From NCBI RefSeq assembly GCF_003050835.1, contig NZ_QAOJ01000008.1, positions 186,001-250,000 of the forward strand: 64,000 bases of DNA, written 5' to 3'. The notes under the pieces are model-generated. The model ran no database searches and had not been told where the DNA came from. It worked only from the letters and a program-made list of their open reading frames with translations. Made by a program: the position numbers and the translations under genes. This document shows, piece after piece, positions 23,273 to 31,286 of the stretch (position 1 is the stretch's first letter; each line of letters begins with the position of its first letter). This stretch comes from Pseudomonas sp. GV071 (GTDB taxonomy: Bacteria; Pseudomonadota; Gammaproteobacteria; Pseudomonadales; Pseudomonadaceae).

Positions 23273-25882
23273 ATGGGCAAATCGCTGGTCATCGTGGAAT
23301 CCCCGGCCAAGGCCAAGACCATCAACAAGTATTTGGGTAGCCAATACGTGGTGAAGTCGAGCATCGGCCATATCCGTGACCTGCCTACCAGCGGTTCGGC
23401 CAGTGCAGCCAAAGAGCCCGTCAAGCGTGGAAAGGCTGCTGCAGCCGACGCGCCGGTACTGAGCGCCAAGGAAAAAGCCAAGCGCCAACTGGTATCGCGC
23501 ATGGGCGTCGACCCCGAGCACGGCTGGAAAGCCAAGTACGAAATTCTTCCTGGCAAGGAAAAAGTCGTCGAAGAGCTGCGCCGTCTCGCCAAAGATGCTG
23601 ACACCATCTATCTCGCAACCGACTTGGACCGCGAGGGGGAAGCCATTGCCTGGCACCTGCGCGAAGCCATCGGTGGTGATGACAGCCGCTACAAGCGCGT
23701 GGTGTTCAACGAAATCACCAAGAAGGCCATCCAGGAAGCGTTCTCCAAACCTGGCGAGTTGGACATCAACCGCGTCAACGCGCAGCAGGCGCGGCGTTTC
23801 CTCGATCGCGTAGTGGGCTACATGGTCTCGCCGCTGCTGTGGGCGAAGATTGCCCGTGGTCTGTCGGCCGGTCGTGTGCAGTCGGTTGCCGTGAAGCTGG
23901 TGGTGGAACGTGAGCGCGAGATCCGCGCGTTCAACCCGGAAGAATACTGGGAAATCCACGCTGACCTGGGTACCGCCAAAGGTGCCAACGTGCGCTTTGA
24001 AGTGGCCCGTCAGAACGGCGAGGCCTTCAAGCCGCTGAACAAGCAGCAGGCCGACGCCGCTCTGGCCAAGCTGAAAGACTCCGCGTACAGCATCGTCAAA
24101 CGCGAAGACAAACCGACCAGCAGCAAACCGTCGGCACCTTTTATTACCTCCACCCTGCAGCAGGCGGCCAGTAACCGTCTGGGCTTCGGGGTGAAGAAGA
24201 CCATGATGATGGCCCAGCGTTTGTACGAAGCCGGCTACATCACCTATATGCGTACCGACTCCACCAACCTCTCGGCTGACGCCGTGACCATGGTGCGTGA
24301 CTTTATCGAAGGCGAGTTCGGCAAGAAGTACCTGCCGGCCAAGCCGAACGTGTACAGCAGCAAGGAAGGCGCCCAGGAGGCGCACGAAGCGATTCGTCCC
24401 TCCGAGGTCAACCTCAAGCCGACCCAGCTGTCGGGCATGGAGCGTGATGCCGAGCGCCTTTACGAACTGATCTGGCGCCAATTTGTGGCCTGCCAGATGC
24501 CACCGGCCGAATACCTGTCGACCACCGTCAGCGTCAAAGCCAGCGAGTTCGAGTTGCGTGCCAAGGGCCGTATCCTCAAGTTCGACGGTTACACCCGCGC
24601 CATGCCGCAGATCAGCAAGCCGGGCGATGACGACGTGCTGCCAGACATGGGCGAAGGCGAAGCGCTGAAGCTACTCAACCTCGACCCGAGCCAGCACTTC
24701 ACCAAGCCGCCAGCGCGCTACTCCGAAGCCAGCCTGGTGAAAGAGATGGAAAAGCGCGGCATCGGCCGCCCATCCACCTACGCGGCGATCATTTCCACCA
24801 TTCAGGAACGCGGCTATGTGGCACTGCACAACCGTCGTTTCTACTCGGAGAAAATGGGCGACATCGTTACCGAACGCCTGAGCGAAAGCTTCTCCAACCT
24901 GATGGACTACGGCTTCACCGCCGGCATGGAAGAGAACCTAGATGACGTCGCCCAGGGCGAGCGCGAGTGGAAAAACGTGCTCGACGAGTTCTACGGCGAC
25001 TTCAAGAAAAAGCTCGAAGTGGCCACCGAAGGCGACAATGGCATGCGTGCCAACCAGCCGACGCCGACTGATATCGCCTGCCGCGAATGTGGTCGTCACA
25101 TGATGATCCGCACCGCGTCTACCGGCGTGTTCCTCGGTTGCTCGGGCTACAGCCTGCCGCCGAAAGAGCGCTGCAAGTCGACCATCAACCTGGTGCCAGG
25201 TGACGAGATCGCCGCGGACGACGAGGGCGAGTCGGAGTCCCTGGTACTGCTCGGCAAGCACCGCTGCCCGATCTGCGCCACGGCGATGGACGCCTACCTG
25301 CTGGATGAGACCCGCAAGCTGCATATCTGCGGTAACAACCCGGATTGCGCTGGCTACGAGATCGAGCAAGGCCAGTACCGCATCAAAGGCTACGAAGGTC
25401 CGAGCCTGGAGTGCGACAAGTGCGGCAGCCAGATGCAACTGAAGACCGGCCGTTTCGGCAAGTTCTTCGGCTGCACCAACCCTGAGTGCAAGAACACCCG
25501 CAAATTGCTCCGTAGTGGCGAGCCAGCGCCACCCAAAATGGATGCGGTGAAGATGCCGGAGCTCAAGTGCGAGAAGGTCAACGACACTTACGTGCTGCGC
25601 GACGGCGCTAGCGGCCTGTTCCTGGCTGCCAGCCAGTTCCCGAAAAACCGCGAAACCCGCGCGCCGTTGATCATTGAACTGATCCCGCACAAAGACGAGA
25701 TCGATCCGAAGTACCACTTCCTGATGTCGGCGCCGAAGAAAGACCCGGATGGCCGTCCTGCCGTCGTGCGCTACAGTCGCAAGACCAAAGAGCAGTACGT
25801 GCAGACCGAAGTGGAGGGCAAACCGACGGGTTGGCGCGCCTTCTATGACGGCAATGCCTGGAAGGTCGAAGACAAGCGTTAA
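23273..25882 (+). CDS. topA: DNA topoisomerase I
   Basis: An 869-residue type IA topoisomerase that relaxes negative supercoils. The TOPRIM domain has VESPAKAKTI and the acidic LATDLDREGEAIAWH. The catalytic Tyr325 is in YITYMRTDSTNLS. The C-terminal part contains three cysteine-rich zinc-ribbon units: CRECGRHMM...C, CPICATAMD...CGNNPDC, CDKCGSQMQ...CTNPEC. A final basic segment follows. The size and domain order are those of Pseudomonas TopA. AGGAAA precedes the ATG. It has its own promoter with a structured leader and ends with a UUCG-capped hairpin. Confidence 0.96.
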   Translation: MGKSLVIVESPAKAKTINKYLGSQYVVKSSIGHIRDLPTSGSASAAKEPVKRGKAAAADAPVLSAKEKAKRQLVSRMGVDPEHGWKAKYEILPGKEKVVEELRRLAKDADTIYLATDLDREGEAIAWHLREAIGGDDSRYKRVVFNEITKKAIQEAFSKPGELDINRVNAQQARRFLDRVVGYMVSPLLWAKIARGLSAGRVQSVAVKLVVEREREIRAFNPEEYWEIHADLGTAKGANVRFEVARQNGEAFKPLNKQQADAALAKLKDSAYSIVKREDKPTSSKPSAPFITSTLQQAASNRLGFGVKKTMMMAQRLYEAGYITYMRTDSTNLSADAVTMVRDFIEGEFGKKYLPAKPNVYSSKEGAQEAHEAIRPSEVNLKPTQLSGMERDAERLYELIWRQFVACQMPPAEYLSTTVSVKASEFELRAKGRILKFDGYTRAMPQISKPGDDDVLPDMGEGEALKLLNLDPSQHFTKPPARYSEASLVKEMEKRGIGRPSTYAAIISTIQERGYVALHNRRFYSEKMGDIVTERLSESFSNLMDYGFTAGMEENLDDVAQGEREWKNVLDEFYGDFKKKLEVATEGDNGMRANQPTPTDIACRECGRHMMIRTASTGVFLGCSGYSLPPKERCKSTINLVPGDEIAADDEGESESLVLLGKHRCPICATAMDAYLLDETRKLHICGNNPDCAGYEIEQGQYRIKGYEGPSLECDKCGSQMQLKTGRFGKFFGCTNPECKNTRKLLRSGEPAPPKMDAVKMPELKCEKVNDTYVLRDGASGLFLAASQFPKNRETRAPLIIELIPHKDEIDPKYHFLMSAPKKDPDGRPAVVRYSRKTKEQYVQTEVEGKPTGWRAFYDGNAWKVEDKR

Positions 25883-25890
25883 GCCCTAGC

Positions 25891-25918
25891 ACGCGCGTCA
25901 GCTTCGGCTGGCGCGCGT
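25891..25918 (+). terminator. UUCG-capped hairpin after topA
   Basis: ACGCGCGTCAGC-TTCG-GCTGGCGCGCGT folds into a 12-pair stem with one G-U pair and an extra-stable UUCG tetraloop, nine bases after the topA stop. There is no U-run, so it is more likely an mRNA 3' stabiliser or a rho-assisted end than a classical intrinsic terminator. Confidence 0.55.
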
Positions 25919-25951
25919 ATAGTGAGTCTGTCTGCTGTGGAGGGCGCCGCA

Positions 25952-26470
25952 ATGGCCCATGAACTCTATACCCGCACCAATCAAAAACTGTTTTTCGCTG
26001 GCCTGTCGCTGGAAGCCTGGCGCCGTGCCGAAGATGGCCAGGCGGTCAACGCCCCGGCGCTGATTCTGGCCGAACGCGAAGCCTGCCTGTTCCACCTGTA
26101 TGGGGCCTTGCTCGGCATTTGCCATGAAGTGGCGGGCTACTACCGCTTTGACGAGGTCAACGTGCCTCGGGTCGAAGCCATACTCACGCCGGCGGTGCTG
26201 GGCGCTACACCAAGTCCTGAACTTGCGGAGCTGGTGGAGTTGGCTCAGCAATCGGAAACCTGGCTGGCGCAGCTGATCAGTGCCTATCAGGCCCTGTTCC
26301 AGCCGCCCAAGGCGCCGGCCAAAGCCAAAGTCGACCCGACCTTGCCGTTGATTCAGGCCTATAGCCTGGACGAAGATGAGCCGCTATTGCCCCGTGCCGA
26401 GCTGGAGAGCTGGCGTCAGCAGCTCAAGGTGCTGGCCCTGCGTTTCCGCGAAACCCTGAGCGAATGCTGA
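25952..26470 (+). CDS. conserved hypothetical protein (DUF6586-like)
   Basis: A 172-residue soluble, largely helical protein beginning MAHELYTRTNQKLFFAGL, which I know as a Pseudomonas-conserved protein after topA (PA3010-like; DUF6586 from memory). The start at 25952 is supported by GGAGG eight bases upstream; a 10-residue extension is possible but lacks a site. There is no signal peptide, membrane segment or catalytic motif. The middle has a proline- and lysine-rich linker (QPPKAPAKAKVDPT). The stop codon lies within the terminator hairpin at 26454. Function unknown. Confidence 0.8.
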   Translation: MAHELYTRTNQKLFFAGLSLEAWRRAEDGQAVNAPALILAEREACLFHLYGALLGICHEVAGYYRFDEVNVPRVEAILTPAVLGATPSPELAELVELAQQSETWLAQLISAYQALFQPPKAPAKAKVDPTLPLIQAYSLDEDEPLLPRAELESWRQQLKVLALRFRETLSEC

Positions 26471-26479
26471 GGGTTTTTT
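26454..26479 (+). terminator. rho-independent terminator overlapping the stop of the 25952 gene
   Basis: CCCTGAGCGAATGCTGAGGG has arms that pair except for one mismatch and is followed by TTTTTT. The stop codon TGA lies in the right arm. Confidence 0.8.
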
Positions 26480-26569
26480 CTGGCCGTTGCGTCAGGTGAA
26501 TGGATGGCTGGGCTAGGGAAGAAGGCCGACGGACTGATACACTGCCGGCCTTACGTGGAGATTTAGTTT

Positions 26570-26803
26570 ATGCCTACATCCTTTTTGGAAATTGTCGAGT
26601 TGCCCGACGGGCGCATCGCCCTGCGTCGCGCCGAGGATGAGGAGGCATTGGTCGTGTTGGATTTCTCGGCAGATGCCAAGGCATTCCTCCAAGGCCACCA
26701 TGTTGAAGTCGCCAAGGCCATGCTCAATGTGGGCGTGCAGATGGCCGGCCGTTTGGCCGAAGGTGATTTCGAGAAGGAAGAAGGGCCGCGCGTTCTGCAC
26801 TGA
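26570..26803 (+). CDS. small conserved hypothetical protein
   Basis: A 77-residue acidic protein (LEIVELPDGRIALRRAEDEE at residues 6-25, then a helix AKAMLNVGVQMAGRLAEG). It is widespread in Pseudomonas upstream of sulA (PA3009-like, from memory), with no assigned function. GGAG lies ten bases before the ATG. It is convergent with sulA and shares the strong terminator at 26839. It has no signal peptide or cysteines. Confidence 0.8.
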   Translation: MPTSFLEIVELPDGRIALRRAEDEEALVVLDFSADAKAFLQGHHVEVAKAMLNVGVQMAGRLAEGDFEKEEGPRVLH

Positions 26804-26838
26804 GCCTTTGCTACGGGTCCAAAAAACAGATCAAAAGC

Positions 26839-26879
26839 ATCGCGGCTGACCGGCGCTCCGGTCAGCCGCGATTTTTTTT
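26839..26879. terminator. strong terminator built from REP-family sequence
   Basis: ATCGCGGCTGACCGG and CCGGTCAGCCGCGAT pair perfectly over 15 bases around GCGCT, with TTTTTTTT on the plus strand. On the minus strand GCTTTTG follows. The core ATCGCGGCTGA is the same as in the REP-like repeats of this window, so a repeat fragment appears to have become the terminator for the 26570 gene and possibly for sulA. Confidence 0.85.
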
Positions 26880-26884
26880 GTGGA

Positions 26885-27364
26885 TCAGCCCAAGCTGATG
26901 TTCAGGCTCTGTGCCTTGCCGGTACGTGCAGCGCTGGCCAGTTGATCGCGAGCAGGGCGGTGCAGCGGATGCAGCCAGCTGACCACAGTATGGCTGCGGC
27001 CCAGGCGCAAGGCTTCACAGGCCAATTCCAGCGGGCTCTGCCCGGCGCGTGGTTGCAGCAGCAGAATACGTTCACGGTTCAGGCCGGCATCGCGCAGCCA
27101 GGCCTGGGTGAGGCTGCCCGGTGGGGCGATCAGGGTCAGCCAGCGGGCGTCTTGGTTCTGGCTCAGTTCACGCAAGATCGGGGCGAGCAGGTGCAGGCAG
27201 TTCCCGGCGGCGCCACGCAGCGACAGCTCGCTGAATGTCTCTGGTTCTGGTTCTTCGAACCAACCGGTTTCCACGATATCGGTCAACAGCGGCGCCGACG
27301 ATTGCGTCAGGAAGGCGTCGAACAACGGCAGTTGGGAACGGTCCAGCGCTTGTGGGAACTGCAT
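26885..27364 (-). CDS. sulA: SOS cell-division inhibitor SulA
   Basis: A 159-residue cytoplasmic protein that binds FtsZ monomers and blocks septation after DNA damage. The C-terminal core has the RecA-like fold of the family (LTLIAPPGSLTQAWLRDAGL, ILLLQPRAGQ, SHTVVSWLHPL). It starts nine bases after the lexA stop and has no separate SOS box, so it depends on the two boxes upstream of lexA. This lexA-sulA operon is characteristic of Pseudomonas. Degradation by Lon, known in E. coli, would reverse the block. Confidence 0.92.
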   Translation of the reverse strand: MQFPQALDRSQLPLFDAFLTQSSAPLLTDIVETGWFEEPEPETFSELSLRGAAGNCLHLLAPILRELSQNQDARWLTLIAPPGSLTQAWLRDAGLNRERILLLQPRAGQSPLELACEALRLGRSHTVVSWLHPLHRPARDQLASAARTGKAQSLNISLG

Positions 27365-27373
27365 ACAGCCTCC

Positions 27374-27985
27374 TCAGCGGCGAATAACGCCGACACTCAA
27401 TCCTTCGATGATCAGATCCTGTTCTTGCAGGTTGATCTCGATGGGGGCGAATTCGGGGTTTTCGGCGATCAGCCAAACTGTGTCGCCTTCACGCTTGAAG
27501 CGCTTTACAGTGACTTCGTCGTCGATGCGGGCGACCACGATCTGGCCGTTACGGGCTTGCTGGGTGGTATGGACGGCGAGCAGGTCCCCGTCGAGAATGC
27601 CGATGTCTTTCATACTCATGCCGCGTACACGCAATAGATAGTCGGCGCGAGGGTGGAAGAACTCGGGGTTGATGCGGCAAGATTCTTCGACGTGCTGTTG
27701 TGCGAGAATCGGCGCACCGGCAGCGACGCGACCGATGATGGGCAGGCCTTGCTCTTCTTCGCTGCTTGGCTCGAAGCCGGGAATGCGAATGCCGCGGGAC
27801 GCACCGGGGGTCATCTCGATGGCGCCTTTACGGGCCAGGGCCTTCAAGTGTTCTTCAGCGGCGTTGGGCGATTTGAAGCCCAGTTGCTGCGCGATTTCGG
27901 CACGTGTGGGTGGGTAACCGTTGTCTTCAAGGCATTGCTTGATGAAGGCGAGAATCTCGGCTTGGCGTGGCGTCAGTTTTAGCAT
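27374..27985 (-). CDS. lexA: SOS repressor LexA
   Basis: A 203-residue repressor. The N-terminal winged helix is MLKLTPRQAEILAFIKQ to about residue 65. The self-cleavage site is Ala89-Gly90 in RVAAGAPILA, and the Ser124/Lys161 dyad lies in RGMSMKDIG and VTVKRFKRE. RecA-ssDNA triggers autocleavage and derepression. The start at 27985 gives the standard LexA N-terminus; the in-frame upstream extension runs through the SOS boxes and is not real. Two SOS boxes at 27995-28029 imply autorepression. It is cotranscribed with sulA and divergent from psrA. Confidence 0.96.
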   Translation of the reverse strand: MLKLTPRQAEILAFIKQCLEDNGYPPTRAEIAQQLGFKSPNAAEEHLKALARKGAIEMTPGASRGIRIPGFEPSSEEEQGLPIIGRVAAGAPILAQQHVEESCRINPEFFHPRADYLLRVRGMSMKDIGILDGDLLAVHTTQQARNGQIVVARIDDEVTVKRFKREGDTVWLIAENPEFAPIEINLQEQDLIIEGLSVGVIRR

Positions 27986-27994
27986 GTCCGGTCT

Positions 27995-28029
27995 CTGTCT
28001 TTTTATACAGTGACTGGGATTATATACAG
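27995..28029 (-). promoter_or_regulatory. two LexA (SOS) boxes of the lexA-sulA operon
   Basis: On the minus strand CTGTATATAATCCCAG (28029-28014) and CTGTATAAAAAGACAG (28010-27995) each fit CTG-N10-CAG with an A/T-rich centre. Box centres are 19 bases apart, and the nearer box ends 10 bases before the lexA ATG. The paired arrangement suggests cooperative, tight autorepression. Confidence 0.88.
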
Positions 28030-28175
28030 TGATCGCCGCTTGGCAATCCTCCTTTTTAGAGATAGGCAATCTTTCTGCTGTTGGGGGCAGGAACCGTAGC
28101 AGGGAAGGGCAGTTAGAGAGGTTCGTGACTGACCAGCCAAAATACGGTTCGCGCGACTTGACAAGATCTCGACTT

Positions 28176-28202
28176 GAAACGTATGTTTCAAACAAGTGTT
28201 TG
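28176..28202. promoter_or_regulatory. two overlapping PsrA operators upstream of psrA
   Basis: GAAACGTATGTTTC (28176-28189) and CAAACAAGTGTTTG (28189-28202) are both perfect (G/C)AAAC-N4-GTTT(G/C) palindromes, sharing base 28189. They end 13 bases before the psrA ATG, a position suited to autorepression. The match to the published PsrA motif is from memory. Confidence 0.85.
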
Positions 28203-28215
28203 TCAGGTGAATCCC

Positions 28216-28932
28216 ATGGCCCAGTCAGAAACAGTCGAACGCATCCTTGATGCTGCAGAGCAACTCTTTGCGGAAAAGGGTTTTGCCGAGACCTCCCTTC
28301 GTTTGATCACCAGCAAGGCTGGGGTCAACCTGGCGGCTGTGAACTACCACTTCGGTTCGAAAAAAGCCCTGATTCAAGCGGTGTTCTCGCGCTTTCTCGG
28401 GCCGTTCTGCACCAGCCTCGAACGTGAGCTGGACCGCCGTCAAGCCAAGCCGGAAAGCAAAGCCAGCCTCGAAGAGTTGCTGGAAATGCTGGTGGAGCAG
28501 GCCCTGGCGGTAAAACCGCGTAGCGGCAACGATCTATCGATTTTCATGCGTCTGTTGGGGCTGGCCTTCAGCCAGAGCCAGGGCCACTTGCGCCGCTATC
28601 TGGAAGACATGTACGGCAAGGTATTCCGTCGTTATATGGGCCTGGTCCACGAAGCCGCGCCACGTATTCCACCGATCGAGCTGTTCTGGCGCGTGCACTT
28701 CATGCTCGGCGCGGCGGCGTTCAGCATGTCCGGCATCAAGGCGCTGCGCGCCATCGCGGAAACCGATTTCGGCGTCAACACCTCGATTGAGCAGGTGATG
28801 CGTCTGATGGTGCCGTTTCTTGCGGCTGGTATGCGCTCGGAAACCGGCGTCACCGACGAAGCCCTGGCCACCGCCCAACTGCGCCCGCGCAGCAAAAGCA
28901 GCACCCCGGCACCAACACCCAGCAAGGTGTAA
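28216..28932 (+). CDS. psrA: TetR-family fatty-acid-responsive regulator PsrA
   Basis: A 238-residue TetR regulator. The N-terminal HTH (ERILDAAEQLFAEKGFAETSLRLITSKAGVNLAAVNYHFGSK) spans residues ~8-50; the remainder is a helical ligand domain. The sequence, its place between lexA and nagZ, and the upstream palindromes identify it as PsrA. PsrA senses long-chain fatty acids, represses beta-oxidation genes such as fadBA, autorepresses, and activates rpoS and other genes. The start at 28216 has AGGTGA six bases upstream. The C-terminal tail (PRSKSSTPAPTPSKV) is low-complexity and probably disordered. The operators at 28176-28202 lie in its leader. Confidence 0.93.
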   Translation: MAQSETVERILDAAEQLFAEKGFAETSLRLITSKAGVNLAAVNYHFGSKKALIQAVFSRFLGPFCTSLERELDRRQAKPESKASLEELLEMLVEQALAVKPRSGNDLSIFMRLLGLAFSQSQGHLRRYLEDMYGKVFRRYMGLVHEAAPRIPPIELFWRVHFMLGAAAFSMSGIKALRAIAETDFGVNTSIEQVMRLMVPFLAAGMRSETGVTDEALATAQLRPRSKSSTPAPTPSKV

Positions 28933-28986
28933 TGGGCTAAAACGCCTGCTGCAAGCGGCAGGCGGGATCGGCTAAGCTTGCCGCCC

Positions 28987-29511
28987 ATGACGATCCTCGA
29001 TTCGCTGCATATCTCCATCGCCGACCAGCAACTCTATGGCTTCGCCAATGGGCAGTTGGTGCTGCGTCTGCCGGTTTCCACCGCGCTCAACGGCGCTGGC
29101 GAGCAAAACGGTTCGAACAAAACTCCCCGCGGTCAGCACATAGTGCGCGCCAGGATCGGCGACGGCCTGCCCCTGGGCGCGGTGCTGCGTGGCCGGCGCT
29201 GGACCGGTGAAACCTGGAATGCCGAGCTCGGCGCACAATTCCCCGGCCGCGACTGGATACTCACCCGCATTCTCTGGCTCAGCGGTTGCGAGCCCGGCAT
29301 CAATCGTCTCGGCGCGGTCGACACCTTCCGCCGCTACATCTACCTGCACGGCACCCCGGACACCGAGCCCATGGGCGTGCCGCTGTCCCACGGCTGCATC
29401 CGCCTGCGCAATGCCCACGTGCTGGAACTCTTCTCGCGTGTGCCCGTCCACTGCCCGGTAAAAATCGACGAAGCCGCTTGCCCACAGTGGGCGACGGCAG
29501 ACCTCTGCTAA
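28987..29511 (+). CDS. YkuD-domain L,D-transpeptidase/L,D-carboxypeptidase without signal peptide
   Basis: A 174-residue protein that is essentially one YkuD domain. The catalytic motif is HGTPDTEPMGVPLSHGCIRL, with nucleophile Cys137 and the preceding histidines. The N-terminus (MTILDSLHISIADQQLYGF) is not a signal peptide and there is no LysM domain, so the enzyme is probably cytoplasmic, unlike classical periplasmic L,D-transpeptidases. It lies 9 bases before nagZ, the cytosolic muropeptide-recycling glucosaminidase. A role as L,D-carboxypeptidase in recycling, as reported for the cytoplasmic YkuD protein ElsL of Acinetobacter (from memory), is plausible. A TTG nine bases upstream is an alternative start. 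Confidence 0.85.
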   Translation: MTILDSLHISIADQQLYGFANGQLVLRLPVSTALNGAGEQNGSNKTPRGQHIVRARIGDGLPLGAVLRGRRWTGETWNAELGAQFPGRDWILTRILWLSGCEPGINRLGAVDTFRRYIYLHGTPDTEPMGVPLSHGCIRLRNAHVLELFSRVPVHCPVKIDEAACPQWATADLC

Positions 29512-29520
29512 GGATTTGTT

Positions 29521-30528
29521 ATGACTGTTGGCCTGCAAGGCTCATTGATGCTGGATATCGGCGGCACCTGGCTGACCGCCGAAGACCGTCAGATTCTCCG
29601 CCAGCCCGAGGTGGGCGGCCTGATTCTGTTTGCGCGCAATATTGAAGACCCGCGCCAGGTGCGCGAGCTGTCGCAAGCCATCCGCGCCGTACGCCCGGAT
29701 CTGCTTCTGGCGGTGGACCAGGAGGGTGGTCGCGTGCAGCGCCTGCGTCAGGGCTTCGTGCGCCTGCCGGCGATGCGTGCAGTGGCCGATAACGCCAATG
29801 CCGAATGGCTGGCCGAGCAGTGCGGTTGGCTGATGGCCACCGAAGTGCTGGCCGTCGGGTTGGACCTGAGTTTCGCGCCCGTGCTGGATCTGGATTACCA
29901 ACGCAGCGCTGTGGTCGGCAGCCGTTCTTTCGATGGCGATCCGGCGCGCGCCGCGTTGCTCGCCGGCGCTTTTATCCGCGGCATGAACGCGGCTGGTATG
30001 GCTGCCACCGGTAAACACTTCCCCGGCCATGGCTGGGCTGAAGCAGATTCCCACGTCGCCATTCCAGTGGATGAGCGCAGCCTCGACGAGATCCGCGCCA
30101 ACGACCTGCAACCCTTCGCCCGCCTGAGTAAGCAACTGGCGGCGGTGATGCCGGCCCATGTGATCTACCCGCAAGTGGACGACCAACCCGCTGGCTTCTC
30201 GCGTCGCTGGCTGCAGGAAATCCTGCGCGGCGAGTTGCAGTTCGACGGGGTGATTTTCAGCGATGACCTGTCGATGGCCGGTGCCCACGTGGTCGGTGAT
30301 GCCGCCAATCGCATTGAAGCGGCGCTGAACGCGGGCTGCGACATGGGCCTGGTTTGCAACGACCGCGCCGCCGCCGAACTGGCCCTGAGCGCCTTGCAGC
30401 GCTTGCAAGTGGCCCCGCCGCAAGGCCTGGCGCGCATGCGTGGCCAAGGCTTTGCCAGTACCGATTACAAGCAGAGCCCGCGTTGGCTGCAAGCCGTGGG
30501 CGATCTGCAAGCCGCACAACTGATCTAA
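29521..30528 (+). CDS. nagZ: beta-N-acetylhexosaminidase NagZ
   Basis: A 335-residue cytoplasmic GH3 enzyme that removes GlcNAc from GlcNAc-anhydroMurNAc peptides during wall recycling and so makes the ligands of AmpR. Landmarks are LLLAVDQEGGRVQRL, the GH3 catalytic loop KHFPGHGWAEADSH with its His, and FSDDLSMAGAH with the nucleophilic Asp. The length is normal. It is tightly linked to the upstream YkuD gene and the downstream phosphorylase (11 bases). The substrate is produced by lytic transglycosylases such as Slt, encoded at 12115. Confidence 0.95.
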   Translation: MTVGLQGSLMLDIGGTWLTAEDRQILRQPEVGGLILFARNIEDPRQVRELSQAIRAVRPDLLLAVDQEGGRVQRLRQGFVRLPAMRAVADNANAEWLAEQCGWLMATEVLAVGLDLSFAPVLDLDYQRSAVVGSRSFDGDPARAALLAGAFIRGMNAAGMAATGKHFPGHGWAEADSHVAIPVDERSLDEIRANDLQPFARLSKQLAAVMPAHVIYPQVDDQPAGFSRRWLQEILRGELQFDGVIFSDDLSMAGAHVVGDAANRIEAALNAGCDMGLVCNDRAAAELALSALQRLQVAPPQGLARMRGQGFASTDYKQSPRWLQAVGDLQAAQLI

Positions 30529-30539
30529 GGACGTCCTTG

Positions 30540-31277
30540 ATGACTGTTTACGCAATTATTGGTGGTACCGGGCTCACCAAGCTGGAAGGCCTGACCATCA
30601 GCGCCGTGCTCAATATCGAAACGCCGTATGGCGCACCGTCGGCGCCGATCCTGCGGGGTAACTATGCCGACCGTGAAGTGCTGTTTCTCGCCCGTCACGG
30701 CCACCCACACCGTATTCCGCCGCACCAGGTGAACTACCGCGCGAACATCTGGGCGCTCAAGCATGCCGGCGCCGAGGTGATCGTGGCCGTCAACGCCGTA
30801 GGCGGCATCCACGCCGCCATGGGCACCGGGCACTTCTGCGTGCCGCACCAGATCATCGATTACACCCACGGCCGCGAGCACACCTTCTTCGCGGGTGAGC
30901 TGGAGCACGTGACCCACATCGATTTCAGCTACCCCTACAACGACATTCTGCGCGACGAACTGATCGACGCCCTGGCCGCTGAAGGCGTGGCCTACAGCAG
31001 TCACGGCGTGTATGCCTGCACCCAGGGGCCGCGTCTGGAAACCGTGGCCGAAGTGGCCCGCCTTGAGCGCGACGGTTGCGACATCATTGGCATGACCGGC
31101 ATGCCCGAAGCCGCTCTGGCCCGTGAGTTGGAAATGCCTTACGCCTGTCTCGCTCTGGTGGTGAACCCGGCGGCGGGCAAGACCCATGCGGTGATCACCA
31201 TGGCCGAGATCGAGCGTGCCTTGGATGACGGTATGGATAAAGTACGCGCCACCCTGGCGCGGGTGCTCGCTGGCTAA
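30540..31277 (+). CDS. S-methyl-5'-thioinosine phosphorylase (PNP/MTAP family)
   Basis: A 245-residue purine nucleoside phosphorylase-type enzyme. It opens MTVYAIIGGTGLTKLEGL, has the phosphate-binding RHGHPHRIPPHQVNYRAN and NAVGGIHAAM, and the base-site region GPRLETVAEVARLERDGCDIIGMTGMPEA. In P. aeruginosa the same gene after nagZ (PA3004) prefers methylthioinosine, formed after deamination of methylthioadenosine, a by-product of polyamine and homoserine-lactone synthesis. Assignment to that substrate is by synteny and length; a methylthioadenosine phosphorylase cannot be excluded. It overlaps the nagZ tail region by position only (11 bases after its stop). Confidence 0.88.
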   Translation: MTVYAIIGGTGLTKLEGLTISAVLNIETPYGAPSAPILRGNYADREVLFLARHGHPHRIPPHQVNYRANIWALKHAGAEVIVAVNAVGGIHAAMGTGHFCVPHQIIDYTHGREHTFFAGELEHVTHIDFSYPYNDILRDELIDALAAEGVAYSSHGVYACTQGPRLETVAEVARLERDGCDIIGMTGMPEAALARELEMPYACLALVVNPAAGKTHAVITMAEIERALDDGMDKVRATLARVLAG

Positions 31278-31286
31278 GCCCCTATC

